From an uncultured Acidobacteriota bacterium (GTDB lineage: Bacteria; Acidobacteriota; Terriglobia; Terriglobales; Acidobacteriaceae): 64,000 nucleotides of DNA. A program made the position numbers and the translations under genes. Under the pieces are notes generated by a model. That model made no database searches. It was not told the DNA's origin and saw only the letters and a list, made by a program, of their open reading frames with translations. How positions within the stretch are numbered: the stretch's first letter is position 1; every line of letters starts with the position of its first letter. Location of the stretch: the NCBI GenBank assembly GCA_903832055.1, contig CAILAC010000012.1, positions 1-64,000 on the forward strand, read 5' to 3'. Below, one piece after another: positions 31,121 to 39,045 of the stretch.

Positions 31121-34003
31121 TTAGAACGTTGTGGAAACGGTCAGGCGGAATGTCTTGCGCGGTTCACGCAGTTGGTAGCGTGATCCGTAGAGTTGCAGAG
31201 CCTGATCGTAGGAGAAGTCGCCTGCGCCGCCGGCTGGGAACATCTGGCGTGTGATGAGGTTCTCGCTCTCAGCCTGGCGTGAGAGACGCATCGGGTTAAA
31301 GGCATAGTAGACGCGGAAGGGCGCGTTGACGATCGGCATGATGACCTGCAGCTCGGCGCCGGTTGACATGCGCGGCACCCAGTTCGTGCCAGTGAGCGGG
31401 CGGATGTATGGGTTGAATTTGACCTGGAAACCACCCTCGCAGGTGCCATTGTTGTAGACCGGGCAACCATAGAGCGGCGAATTGAGTGAGGCTGCACCTT
31501 GCGGGCTCTGCTTCAACTGGTGGCTGAAGGCGGACGCGTCGATGCCAAAATCGTTGAAGATGGCAAAGGTGACGGGGCCGGCGATCGGGATGCGGTACTC
31601 AATGTTGTTGGTGAGATTGGTATCACCGCCAACTGACACGACGCTGTAAACCGGCAGGGGAACCTGGATGCACTGATTCAACTGCGGATTGTTGGGATCG
31701 CGCGGGACGCAGCTTCCGTCTGGGTTGTTGAGGTTGAAGAGAATCTTGTTGGGGATGTAGGCCAACGGAGTGGTGCTGCGCACATCAAAGCCACGGATAT
31801 CGCCTTCGCCACCGGCGTAGAAGCGGTTGGTGGGCGGCGCCACGTCTCCACCGAAGCCCTGGATGAATTTCAGTTCGGTGCGAATGCCGAGAACATTGCG
31901 GCCATTTGGATCAAAGAAGAAGTTCCGCATGGGGAAGAACTGCTTGTAGGCGAACGCCGGGAAGTAGTAGCGGACATTGCCGCCGAGACCGGCTACCTGC
32001 AGGACAGCAGAGATTTCCTTGCCGCTGCGGGGGCGCTGGGGGTTGCTGATGGTGTTGTAGGTGTAGCTGAAGGATGCCGAGCTGTTGACGATTCCATTGA
32101 GCGCGTTCTGGCCCTGAATGCCGCTGCGGAAATTGATGGTCTGGAAGAGATTCTGCGAAGCCGTGCTGAAGGCAGAAATATTTGAGTCGGTGAGCGAATA
32201 CGTGACGCCGACGCGCTGGAAGTTGTGGCGCGGCAGAGGGTAGCTCACTGAGGCGTTGAGGCCGATGGAGGAGTTGTTGTAGTTCTGCACCAGCGATTGC
32301 TGGGCCTGGGTGAGGTTCGCGCCCTGACCACTGGTGGCCTGATAGTTCTTGGCGGCGTTGTAGTCGGTCTTGTTGTTGAAGAGCTGGAAGCCGAGGTTCA
32401 GTGGCCGATTATGGAAGTACGGCTGGGTGAAGCCAAAGAGGAACTGGCGGCTCAGATTGCCGATGTTGGCCTGTACGCTGAGTGTTTCGCCGAGACCGAG
32501 GAAGTTGTTGGTCTGGTAGTTGAGACCCAGGAATGCGCCGGAAAGGCCGGAGACGCCGCCGTTGAGGCCGATGGAGTTCTTGCCCTTTTCCTTGACCTTG
32601 AGAAGAAGGTCGACGGTTCCGTTTTCGGTATCCTGATGAGCTTCAGAGTCCTGATCGACTTTGAGGGGATCGAAGTAATCAAGCTGATTGAGACGCAGAA
32701 GGCTGTACTCCCAAAGCTGAGAGTTGTAGACCTGACCTTCTTCGAGGAGCAGTTCGCGACGGATGACGCGGTCGCGGGTCAGGGTGTTGCCCTGGATCTC
32801 GATGCGTGAAACGTAGAAGGGCTTGCCTTCGTCGATGTCGATGTTGAAAGCGACGGTCTTTTTGGCTTCGTCAAAGCTGGGCTTGGGGATGGCGCCGAAG
32901 TTGATGTAGCCGAGCTGACCGTAAGCCTTCTTGAGGGATTCCATGCCCTTGCCGATGAGCGTGGCATTGAAGTAGTCGCCATCCTTCATGTTGAAGGTGC
33001 CGCGGAGGGCGCGGACATTGTTGACAGCCTTGTTGCCAGTAAATGTGATGGCGCTGAGGCGATAGCGTTCGCCTTCTTCAATCGGCATCAGGACGTCAAT
33101 GCGCTTGCCCTTGTTTGGGCGGAAGGTAATGAGATTGAGGCCGCCTTCGTCGCGAATCTGGGTGCGAGGTTCTTCGACAGCGGCGTTGTAATAGCCCTTG
33201 TCGCGGTAGGCCTGGCGAACGCGCTCGGCGTCTTCTTCAAGCTTGGAGCTGTCAAATGTCTTCGCAAAGAGATTTTCGAGGATTAGCGAGTAGGGAATGC
33301 CGATGGGGCGCAGGTTCTTCATCGCCCGACGGAGAACGAGGCTGCTCTGGTGCTCATTTCCGACGAACTTGATCTGGCCAACTTTGACCGTCGGACCCTC
33401 TTTGATATTGAAGTTGACCTGCACGGAAGCGGGCGGAATGGTCTTGACTTCAGTCTTGATGGTGGCAAACTGGTGGCCGTGCTCGGCGAGGAGCTCTTTG
33501 AGCACTGTTTCAGCGCGCTTGATCTTGGTTGGGTCGTACTGGCTCTCAACGGAGAGCGGAACCTTGGCCTTCTTGAACCGGTCAAGGACATCGGACTGGG
33601 AGACGGCGTTGAGGCCCTTGTAGTTGATTTCGCGAATGTTGGGGCGCTCGCGGAGGTAAATGTTGAGAATGACGCCCTTTTCTGAATCTTCGCGCTCAAT
33701 GCGGAGATCGTCGAAATAGCCTGTGTTCCAGAGGGAATTGAAGTCGCGCTCGATGGAGACCGGGTCATAGACATCGCCGGGGTGCGTGAAAAGCCGGGCG
33801 AGAACAGTTTCCTTCGGAATACGGCGGTTACCGATAACGCGGATCTGTTCAACGGTGAGCGATTGGGCAATGGCAGATGCAGCAAAACCAGCCAGCAAAA
33901 GCAGCGCCAACAGTGTCCTGCAAAGGGATCCTGAGGCAAAGCCGGTTTGAGGCCTGGACGGAATGCCAGCCTGGCGGCAATTTTGGATGTACCCGGACTT
34001 CAC
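31121..34003 (-). CDS. bamA: Outer-membrane assembly protein BamA
   Basis: About 961 residues. BamA is the pore of the complex that folds beta-barrel proteins into the outer membrane. A signal peptide (LCRTLLALLLLAGFAASAIA) precedes five POTRA domains (VEQIRVIGNRRIPKETVLAR, REINYKGLNAVSQSDVLDRF, VKVGQIKFVGNEHQSSLVLR, RLSAITFTGNKAVNNVRALR, YVSRIEIQGNTLTRDRVIRR) and a C-terminal barrel with the conserved GEGDIRGFD and FRLTVSTTF end. The frame is open up to 34222, but the first 70 residues there look non-coding and a candidate promoter lies inside it, so I prefer the GTG at 34001-34003; the GTG at 34085-34087 is another option. The skp gene follows downstream. Confidence 0.95.
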   Translation of the reverse strand: MKSGYIQNCRQAGIPSRPQTGFASGSLCRTLLALLLLAGFAASAIAQSLTVEQIRVIGNRRIPKETVLARLFTHPGDVYDPVSIERDFNSLWNTGYFDDLRIEREDSEKGVILNIYLRERPNIREINYKGLNAVSQSDVLDRFKKAKVPLSVESQYDPTKIKRAETVLKELLAEHGHQFATIKTEVKTIPPASVQVNFNIKEGPTVKVGQIKFVGNEHQSSLVLRRAMKNLRPIGIPYSLILENLFAKTFDSSKLEEDAERVRQAYRDKGYYNAAVEEPRTQIRDEGGLNLITFRPNKGKRIDVLMPIEEGERYRLSAITFTGNKAVNNVRALRGTFNMKDGDYFNATLIGKGMESLKKAYGQLGYINFGAIPKPSFDEAKKTVAFNIDIDEGKPFYVSRIEIQGNTLTRDRVIRRELLLEEGQVYNSQLWEYSLLRLNQLDYFDPLKVDQDSEAHQDTENGTVDLLLKVKEKGKNSIGLNGGVSGLSGAFLGLNYQTNNFLGLGETLSVQANIGNLSRQFLFGFTQPYFHNRPLNLGFQLFNNKTDYNAAKNYQATSGQGANLTQAQQSLVQNYNNSSIGLNASVSYPLPRHNFQRVGVTYSLTDSNISAFSTASQNLFQTINFRSGIQGQNALNGIVNSSASFSYTYNTISNPQRPRSGKEISAVLQVAGLGGNVRYYFPAFAYKQFFPMRNFFFDPNGRNVLGIRTELKFIQGFGGDVAPPTNRFYAGGEGDIRGFDVRSTTPLAYIPNKILFNLNNPDGSCVPRDPNNPQLNQCIQVPLPVYSVVSVGGDTNLTNNIEYRIPIAGPVTFAIFNDFGIDASAFSHQLKQSPQGAASLNSPLYGCPVYNNGTCEGGFQVKFNPYIRPLTGTNWVPRMSTGAELQVIMPIVNAPFRVYYAFNPMRLSRQAESENLITRQMFPAGGAGDFSYDQALQLYGSRYQLREPRKTFRLTVSTTF

Positions 34004-34171
34004 CGGGGCTGAACCCTGCGGCGAACAACTGGACTGACGCGATGCCTGAGACGGCGCATGGATCGACTTGACGGGAAAGATAAGCACACCCTCACAACTC
34101 TGAAAAAATCGTTTCCTGATCCGGTTCCTGATCCGGGTTCCTGCTTTGGCTTCGCAATCGGCGAAAGACTG

Positions 34172-34201
34172 ATTATATTGGACCGAACCAGCCTGACCCA
34201 A
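34172..34201 (-). promoter_or_regulatory. Candidate bamA promoter
   Basis: On the minus strand TATAAT (34177-34172) is a perfect -10, with TTGGGT (34201-34196) 18 bp upstream as -35. Transcription would start around 34165, inside the upstream frame extension, supporting a later bamA start. Confidence 0.5.
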
Positions 34202-34225
34202 ATTTGGGTTGGCGTGGGGCACGAT

Positions 34226-34423
34226 TCAACTCTCGAGCTCCGACTCGATTTGATACGCATCCTGACGTTTGTCCCACGTAATGCTTAGGACATTTGGCTT
34301 GCAACAGACCTGGCAATCTTCCACATAGCTCTGACGACGACCCGCGGATGGATCGACGCTGGTCTCGTTCCACTCTCCACAGCCAGCGCAAAGAAAGCCA
34401 GTTTCATCCAAAGTGTTTGTCAT
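34226..34423 (-). CDS. CPXCG-motif cysteine-rich zinc protein
   Basis: 65 residues from the ATG at 34421-34423, preceded by AGGAG at eight-base spacing; a longer frame starts 60 bases upstream without support. The sequence FLCAGCGEWNETSVDPSAGR, QSYVEDCQVCCKPNVLSI follows the CPXCG family (small zinc-ribbon proteins with CxxC...CxxCC arrangement). No function is known; small metal-binding roles are assumed. It lies on the same strand as bamA; its stop is 3 bp from the furthest upstream bamA start. Confidence 0.85.
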   Translation of the reverse strand: MTNTLDETGFLCAGCGEWNETSVDPSAGRRQSYVEDCQVCCKPNVLSITWDKRQDAYQIESELES

Positions 34424-34553
34424 GCAGAAATCTCCTGCCTGCCGCTTCCAGTCTATCGGAAGCGAACCCGATTCGCCTTGCATTGCTGCGTCAAAGGGAA
34501 GGTCGGCTGCATCTTTTTAGACGTAGGATTCACAATCTAGTGAGGTATGCTGC

Positions 34554-35060
34554 ATGACTGATGCAATCCGGCCGGTTGTTGGACCGGGCTTTTACGACTT
34601 TTCTGCTCTATCCATTGATGGGCACGAGGTGCCGCTGGCGCAGTACCGGGGCAAGGTAGTGCTGATCGTGAACACAGCAAGCAAATGTGGCTACACGCCG
34701 CAATATGCCGGGCTTGAGACCCTTTACGAGCAATATAAGGACCGCGGGCTGGTGGTTCTGGGATTTCCGTGCAACCAGTTTGGAGCCCAGGAGCCTGGAG
34801 GCGAGGCGGAGATCGCACAGTTTTGCGAGCTTAATTTTGGGGTCAGATTCCCCATTTTTGCCAAAGTCGACGTAAACGGTCAGGATGCTCATCCGCTTTT
34901 CAAATTTCTCAAGAGCGAAAAGGCAGGAATCTTTGGGACGGAAGCGATCAAATGGAATTTCACAAAATTTCTGATTGATCGCGCCGGCAACGTTGTGGGG
35001 CGATTTGCCCCAGCCACGGCACCTGCAGACCTTGGCGCGGCAATCGACAAACTCCTTTAG
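34554..35060 (+). CDS. Glutathione peroxidase family protein
   Basis: 168 residues. The catalytic cysteine C45 lies in [16 protein letters not shown], with Gln in [14 protein letters not shown] and Trp in [14 protein letters not shown]; a second cysteine C75 is in the Gln motif. Cysteine-type, non-selenium enzymes of this kind usually take electrons from thioredoxin rather than glutathione. It reduces peroxides, in the cytosol since no signal peptide is present. Single gene between two regions of opposite strand. Confidence 0.95.
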   Translation: MTDAIRPVVGPGFYDFSALSIDGHEVPLAQYRGKVVLIVNTASKCGYTPQYAGLETLYEQYKDRGLVVLGFPCNQFGAQEPGGEAEIAQFCELNFGVRFPIFAKVDVNGQDAHPLFKFLKSEKAGIFGTEAIKWNFTKFLIDRAGNVVGRFAPATAPADLGAAIDKLL

Positions 35061-35117
35061 AAGTTGCGTCATGCCTGGCCACTTTGGCTAAGGTGTCCCA
35101 CGCCCCAGCGAGACAGC

Positions 35118-35945
35118 TCAGCCGAAGCGATAGGCAGAGATGACAGCGTGCAGGGGCGCGTCGTTGAGCACTTGAATACCCGGGTCTGGTCCGGCAGCAC
35201 CGGCAGCAACCATCAGCGGGATGAGGTGCTCCTCGCGGGGGTGGGCGAAACGGCCACCGGGCGCGGTAGACCACTCCTCCAGGAGCGCTTTTCTTGTGGC
35301 TGCAGGTGCCTTGACGGTGTGGGTTAACCAGCTGTCAAAAGCGCGGGAACGGGCCTCGGTATCCGGCTGGCCAAATCCTCGCATGTTGTGGAAGCTCATG
35401 CCGCTGCCGATAATCAGCACTCCTTCGTCGCGCAGGGGAGCCAGCGCTGCGCCCGCGGCGAGATGGAGAGCTGGGTCGAGCGAATGGGCGAGGGAAAGCG
35501 TCACGACAGGAATCTCGGCCGCAGGGAACGCCACTTTCAAAGGAATGAAGACGCCGTGGTCATAGCCTCGGCTGGAGGTCGTGGCCGGCAACCCGGCACT
35601 GCGCAGAAGCTCGACCACCCGCGCCGCCAGTTCCGGATTGCCGGGGGCGGGCCACGTCAGGCGGTAGGTGGATTCGGGAAAGCCTGAGTAGTCAAAGATC
35701 AGTTCAGGCCGTGCGGCCGTGCTTGCCGTAAAGACGGGCTCCTCCCAATGTCCGCTGATGACCAGCAATGCGGTGGGCGGCGCGGGCAGAGTCTCGGCGA
35801 TGCCGGCGAGGAAGTCTCTGGTTTTATCCCAGGTATCCGCAGGCCCCCAGTTCCAATCCATAAAGAAGCATGGTCCGGCCCCGTGGGGAAGAAAAAAGAC
35901 CGGCTGGCGGAGCTCACTGGCTTTGGCGGACGGGCGGGTTTCCAT
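35118..35945 (-). CDS. DODA-type extradiol dioxygenase (LigB/YgiD family)
   Basis: 275 residues. Motifs of the class III ring-cleaving family: VFFLPHGAGPCFFMDW, LLVISGHWEEPVFTA with metal-binding His, RGYDHGVFIPLKVAFP, VVTLSLAHSLDPALHLAAGA, and IIGSGMSFHNMRGFGQ. YgiD-type relatives cleave DOPA and related catechols with a metal centre. It acts in the cytosol on a catecholic substrate not determinable here. It converges with the glutathione peroxidase gene 58 bp away. Confidence 0.92.
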   Translation of the reverse strand: METRPSAKASELRQPVFFLPHGAGPCFFMDWNWGPADTWDKTRDFLAGIAETLPAPPTALLVISGHWEEPVFTASTAARPELIFDYSGFPESTYRLTWPAPGNPELAARVVELLRSAGLPATTSSRGYDHGVFIPLKVAFPAAEIPVVTLSLAHSLDPALHLAAGAALAPLRDEGVLIIGSGMSFHNMRGFGQPDTEARSRAFDSWLTHTVKAPAATRKALLEEWSTAPGGRFAHPREEHLIPLMVAAGAAGPDPGIQVLNDAPLHAVISAYRFG

Positions 35946-36235
35946 TTTAGGGGATCTCCTTGAAATGCCCGGTTCAGGCTTGCTGCAAGCTCTCCGGGAA
36001 TTTAGTCGTTATAACAACTATTTCTTGGATGTGCCGGAATCGGTAAAGTTGCAAATCCTGCGCGCTTTGCGCATTGCCAGATTCAGTGCAACTTGTGCGG
36101 GTCACAGGGGGTTACCTGCATGGTTTCGGTATTGGAAATTCCCGAGCAGCTTGTCTGCTTGCTGGCCTATACTTTGGCTAGCCGACTGGCAGGGTAGTTT
36201 TTGGCTGCTGCACCAATTATGTTTCGGAGGCTGGA
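35946..36235. other. Intergenic region between dioxygenase and MerR gene
   Basis: 290 bp holding divergent promoters. GGAGGCTGGA ahead of the MerR start is a good ribosome site. No gene seen. Confidence 0.5.
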
Positions 36236-36787
36236 ATGGCCGCTCAATCCGCTCAGAAGCGCGTGCCGTCGGCGACCGACATTCCCGACCGCCTCTATTT
36301 TCGGATTGGGGATGTGGCTCGGATCTGCGACGTGGAAACGCACGTTCTGCGTTTTTGGGAGACACAATTCCCAAACCTGAAGCCAAACAAGGGCGGCACA
36401 GGCCAACGGCTGTACAAACGCCGTGAAGTCGAGTTGGCCCTGCGGATCAAGCAGCTTGTGCATGAGGAAGGCTACACGCTGGCTGGCGCTCGACAGGCGA
36501 TGGAGGGTGCTCAGCGTCCTCGATTGACCCAAAGTGGCACAACAGGCGCGGGCAAGGCTCAGAGCAAGACCCCGGGTACGAGCCTGAAGGCAGGTCAGGG
36601 GCAACTCTCGCTCAGCAACGATCTGGCGCAGAAGAGGTTAGACTCGGCGACGGCGGTGATTGGGCAGATTCGCGCTGAATTGCGAGATTTAGCTCACCAA
36701 TTGGCCGTGCAGGAACCTACGGTGCACCGCCGGCGGAGCCGTTTGACTGCATTCAAGGCCCCGGTGGAACCGCTTTTTCCCCTGTAG
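36236..36787 (+). CDS. MerR-family transcriptional regulator
   Basis: 183 residues. An N-terminal winged helix-turn-helix: FRIGDVARICDVETHVLRFW, ETQFPNLKPNKGG, QRLYKRREVELALRIKQLVH. The MerR-type recognition is the short, sensor-less kind without an obvious metal or effector site. A Ser/Thr/Gly-rich linker (about 95-125) leads to a helical C-terminus (LDSATAVIGQIRAELRDLAH) for dimerisation. Its target cannot be read; paired GTAAC/GTTAC sequences occur 90 bp downstream. GGAGGCTGG precedes the ATG. Confidence 0.9.
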   Translation: MAAQSAQKRVPSATDIPDRLYFRIGDVARICDVETHVLRFWETQFPNLKPNKGGTGQRLYKRREVELALRIKQLVHEEGYTLAGARQAMEGAQRPRLTQSGTTGAGKAQSKTPGTSLKAGQGQLSLSNDLAQKRLDSATAVIGQIRAELRDLAHQLAVQEPTVHRRRSRLTAFKAPVEPLFPL

Positions 36788-36869
36788 TGATCAGATAGAG
36801 CCACTGAGGCTTTGAGCCCTTGAACGCAGGGACTGCAGCTTTTTATCTTTTTTACCAGATTCACTTGCG

Positions 36870-36918
36870 CTCAACTTCAGTAACCGAGTATCGTTACACT
36901 TCAGTAATGTTACCGTCC
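36870..36918 (+). promoter_or_regulatory. Clustered GTAAC/GTTAC inverted repeats
   Basis: CTTCAGTAACCGAGTATCGTTAC then CTTCAGTAATGTTACC places two CTTCAGTAA units with GTTAC partners within about 45 bp. This could be a binding region or part of a hairpin after the MerR gene. No further evidence. Confidence 0.25.
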
Positions 36919-37058
36919 TGCCAAGCTGGCTGGCTTTGACAGCATTGAAACTTTTCTGTGCTAGTGTTTAGTTCAGGAATTTCCGCTGAATGGCAGAACA
37001 ACGCCGTTTTGAACGGTCGCACATGAGTTAGAGAACTAGTTGAAGAACAGGATTTCCT

Positions 37059-37298
37059 ATGAATTGCCCTTACTGCGGAACCCCAAAATTCCGGACATCG
37101 CGGTTGCGTTTTGCTGATATTCCTCGCCTTGCTCTTTTGCAATTCCCTGTTCGCTGCCGGCTTTGCCGCGAACGGTTTTCAGTTGGGATTTCCCTTGCGC
37201 TGCATTTACTCCAGGCTCAGCGAGTGCGCGAGGATGAGGAAGCCGCATTACGCCGCGAGAAATACAAAAGCAAGGATCAGACCGAGCATCCTGTCTAG
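37059..37298 (+). CDS. Small zinc-ribbon protein
   Basis: 79 residues, starting MNCPYCGTPKFRTSR. Cysteines C3, C6, C33 and C36 form two CxxC knuckles (MNCPYCG, RCRLCRER) of a zinc ribbon. The C-terminus (about 45-79) is helical and basic. ATG at 37059 follows an AGGA-containing leader. A zinc ribbon of this length could bind nucleic acid or serve as an adaptor. Family not recognised beyond zinc-ribbon. About 270 bp after the MerR gene, on the same strand. Confidence 0.65.
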   Translation: MNCPYCGTPKFRTSRLRFADIPRLALLQFPVRCRLCRERFSVGISLALHLLQAQRVREDEEAALRREKYKSKDQTEHPV

Positions 37299-37939
37299 AG
37301 TTGTGTGGCTTTGTCGAGCAGAAGCGATCGATCAAAGCGGTCTGGACAGCGGTAAGCTCTGCGGATTTGACCCACTTATCCGGCAGAGAGCAAAAGCGCA
37401 AAGTGAATTATCAGGATTGGCCTGGGGCCAGTGAAACCTCTTCCTGCCTTGAATTGATTTTCGGTCACGCACCCTCGCCTTTTGCGTACATTTCATTTCG
37501 AGTGGCTTGTGTATACACGGTAAGAAAATAGAGAACTCCGGCGACCCACAAAGGGGAGATAAATCATGTTATCCACTCAACGCCTGGTTTCAAGATCGGA
37601 AAACGGGGTTGCCTGAGGTCCGACTAACTAAGATAGGCCAGAGCATACGACGCACATTTCTGGAAGGTACAGCAGAAGGATTTTTACTTCCACTCCGGAA
37701 GGACCAATTAAAACCATGGTCCATCTCGACTCACTGACAACGGATTTCCTTTGGAGCAGGTATTTCGAAAAGGCAGCCAGCCAGGCTTTCGACGCTTCCG
37801 GCAAGAGCTCCGTTTCCCAAGCCGGAAGTAGTTCCGTTCTGCGCTCGAGCCGCTCCGCTTAAGTAAGTGAATAAACAGAAAGATATCTCTCCACTCGCCA
37901 TGCAAATAGGCGATTTTCTTCTGTATTCTTTGTATACCA
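37299..37939. other. Intergenic region, 641 bp, no convincing gene
   Basis: A 16-codon frame at 37566 (with GGGGAG upstream) and a 48-codon Ser-rich frame at 37716-37862 exist, but neither is persuasive. The LacI gene promoter should lie in the last 200 bp. No operator like those at 42462 or 48491 was found here. Confidence 0.4.
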
Positions 37940-38971
37940 ATGAAAAGAAATGCCCACCCAACACTGACCGAAGTTGCGCGCAAAGCTGGAGTCGGCACCA
38001 CGACGGTTTCGCGCGTGATCAATGGCGGAGAGCGGGTAAGTCCGGCGACTCTTGCGCATGTCCTCAGCGTTATCGAAACGCTGGGCTACATGCCCAATGA
38101 AGCGGCGCGCACCCTCAAGGGACATCGCACCAAAACCATTGGCCTGGTTGTTCCCAGCATTGCTGATCCTTTCTTTTCCAGTTGCGCAGAAGCAGCCCAG
38201 GCTGTTGCTCGTGCAAACGACTCCCTGCTCATTGTCACCACGACACAGAATGATCCAGCAATTGAGATAGAAAGCATCAAAGTCCTCATCCGCCACCGTA
38301 CCGATGGTCTGCTGATCGCCCCCGCCGACTCCAAAGGCAGCGCGCTCCGTGACCTGCTTCATCGCACTGTTATTCCTGTCGTCACGATTGATCGACCCAT
38401 TGAAAACTCATCACGTGGCTGCGTAGTGGCGGATAATTTCAAAGGCGCAAAAGCCGGCACAGATCACCTCATTGAACACGGATACAAGAGGATTGCCTGC
38501 CTTACGGGTGAACCATCCCTCTACACAATTGGTGAGCGCATCAAGGGATACAAGAAAGCAGTGGAAGGGGCTGGCCTGACTCCGATCCTCGATACCTCGG
38601 TTACGGACTACAAGTCTGCCGAGTTGGTGATTCGAAGATTGCTTGCGGGTCCGAATCCGCCTGATGCAATCTTCGCGCTCAAGAACAGCACGACCATCCA
38701 CACCTTTGAGGTTCTGCAAAAGCTCAATGTCGCAGTGCCGCAAACTGTCGCCCTTCTCGGATTTGACGACTTTGAATTAGCCTCGACTGTAAGGCCATCC
38801 ATCAGCGTCATCGAGCAGCCTGTCGAAAACATGGCGCGCATCGCTGCCGAGCAACTCTTCAGCCAATTTCTTGGCACCAATGGAGCTACACCGGAGCGCT
38901 CCAAATTGGGCGAGGTAGTCAAGCTGGAAACTCGTTTGATTCGCCGCAGTTCCTGTGGCTGCGGGGCCTGA
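37940..38971 (+). CDS. LacI-family transcriptional regulator
   Basis: 343 residues. The N-terminal helix-turn-helix is LTEVARKAGVGTTTVSRVIN, followed by a hinge helix GERVSPATLAHVLSVIETLG. The periplasmic-binding-protein-like effector domain spans about 60-335 (TIGLVVPSIADPFFSSCAEA, DGLLIAPADSKGSALRDLL, GYKRIACLTGEPSLYTIGER, VALLGFDDFELASTVRPSIS). The effector is most likely a sugar derived from mannosides, from its neighbours. It faces a minus-strand alpha-mannosidase gene across a terminator, and operator sites fitting a LacI-type protein occur upstream of the mannosidase and receptor genes. It ends SCGCGA, an unusual Cys pair. Confidence 0.93.
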   Translation: MKRNAHPTLTEVARKAGVGTTTVSRVINGGERVSPATLAHVLSVIETLGYMPNEAARTLKGHRTKTIGLVVPSIADPFFSSCAEAAQAVARANDSLLIVTTTQNDPAIEIESIKVLIRHRTDGLLIAPADSKGSALRDLLHRTVIPVVTIDRPIENSSRGCVVADNFKGAKAGTDHLIEHGYKRIACLTGEPSLYTIGERIKGYKKAVEGAGLTPILDTSVTDYKSAELVIRRLLAGPNPPDAIFALKNSTTIHTFEVLQKLNVAVPQTVALLGFDDFELASTVRPSISVIEQPVENMARIAAEQLFSQFLGTNGATPERSKLGEVVKLETRLIRRSSCGCGA

Positions 38972-38989
38972 GAACGGCTATCTGCTAAC

Positions 38990-39031
38990 AAAACAGCCGG
39001 CCTCGGGAGTTACCCCAAGGCCGGCTGTTTT
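38990..39031. terminator. Bidirectional terminator between LacI and mannosidase genes
   Basis: AAAACAGCCGGCCT (38990-39003) pairs with AGGCCGGCTGTTTT (39018-39031), 14 bp perfect. Its ends are A/T-rich on both sides, giving T-tracts in both directions. Confidence 0.9.
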
Positions 39032-39045
39032 GCGTTGAGCCATTG

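Noticed and set aside
34004-34222. N-terminal extension of BamA to 34222
   Set aside because: Non-coding appearance, direct repeats such as GATCCGG, and a candidate promoter inside it argue against translation.
37566-37616. A 16-codon frame with a good GGGGAG ribosome site
   Set aside because: Too short to judge; a leader peptide role would need attenuator structure, which I did not see.
37716-37862. A 48-codon Ser-rich frame before the LacI gene
   Set aside because: Low complexity, no clear ribosome site, and no family; kept as intergenic.
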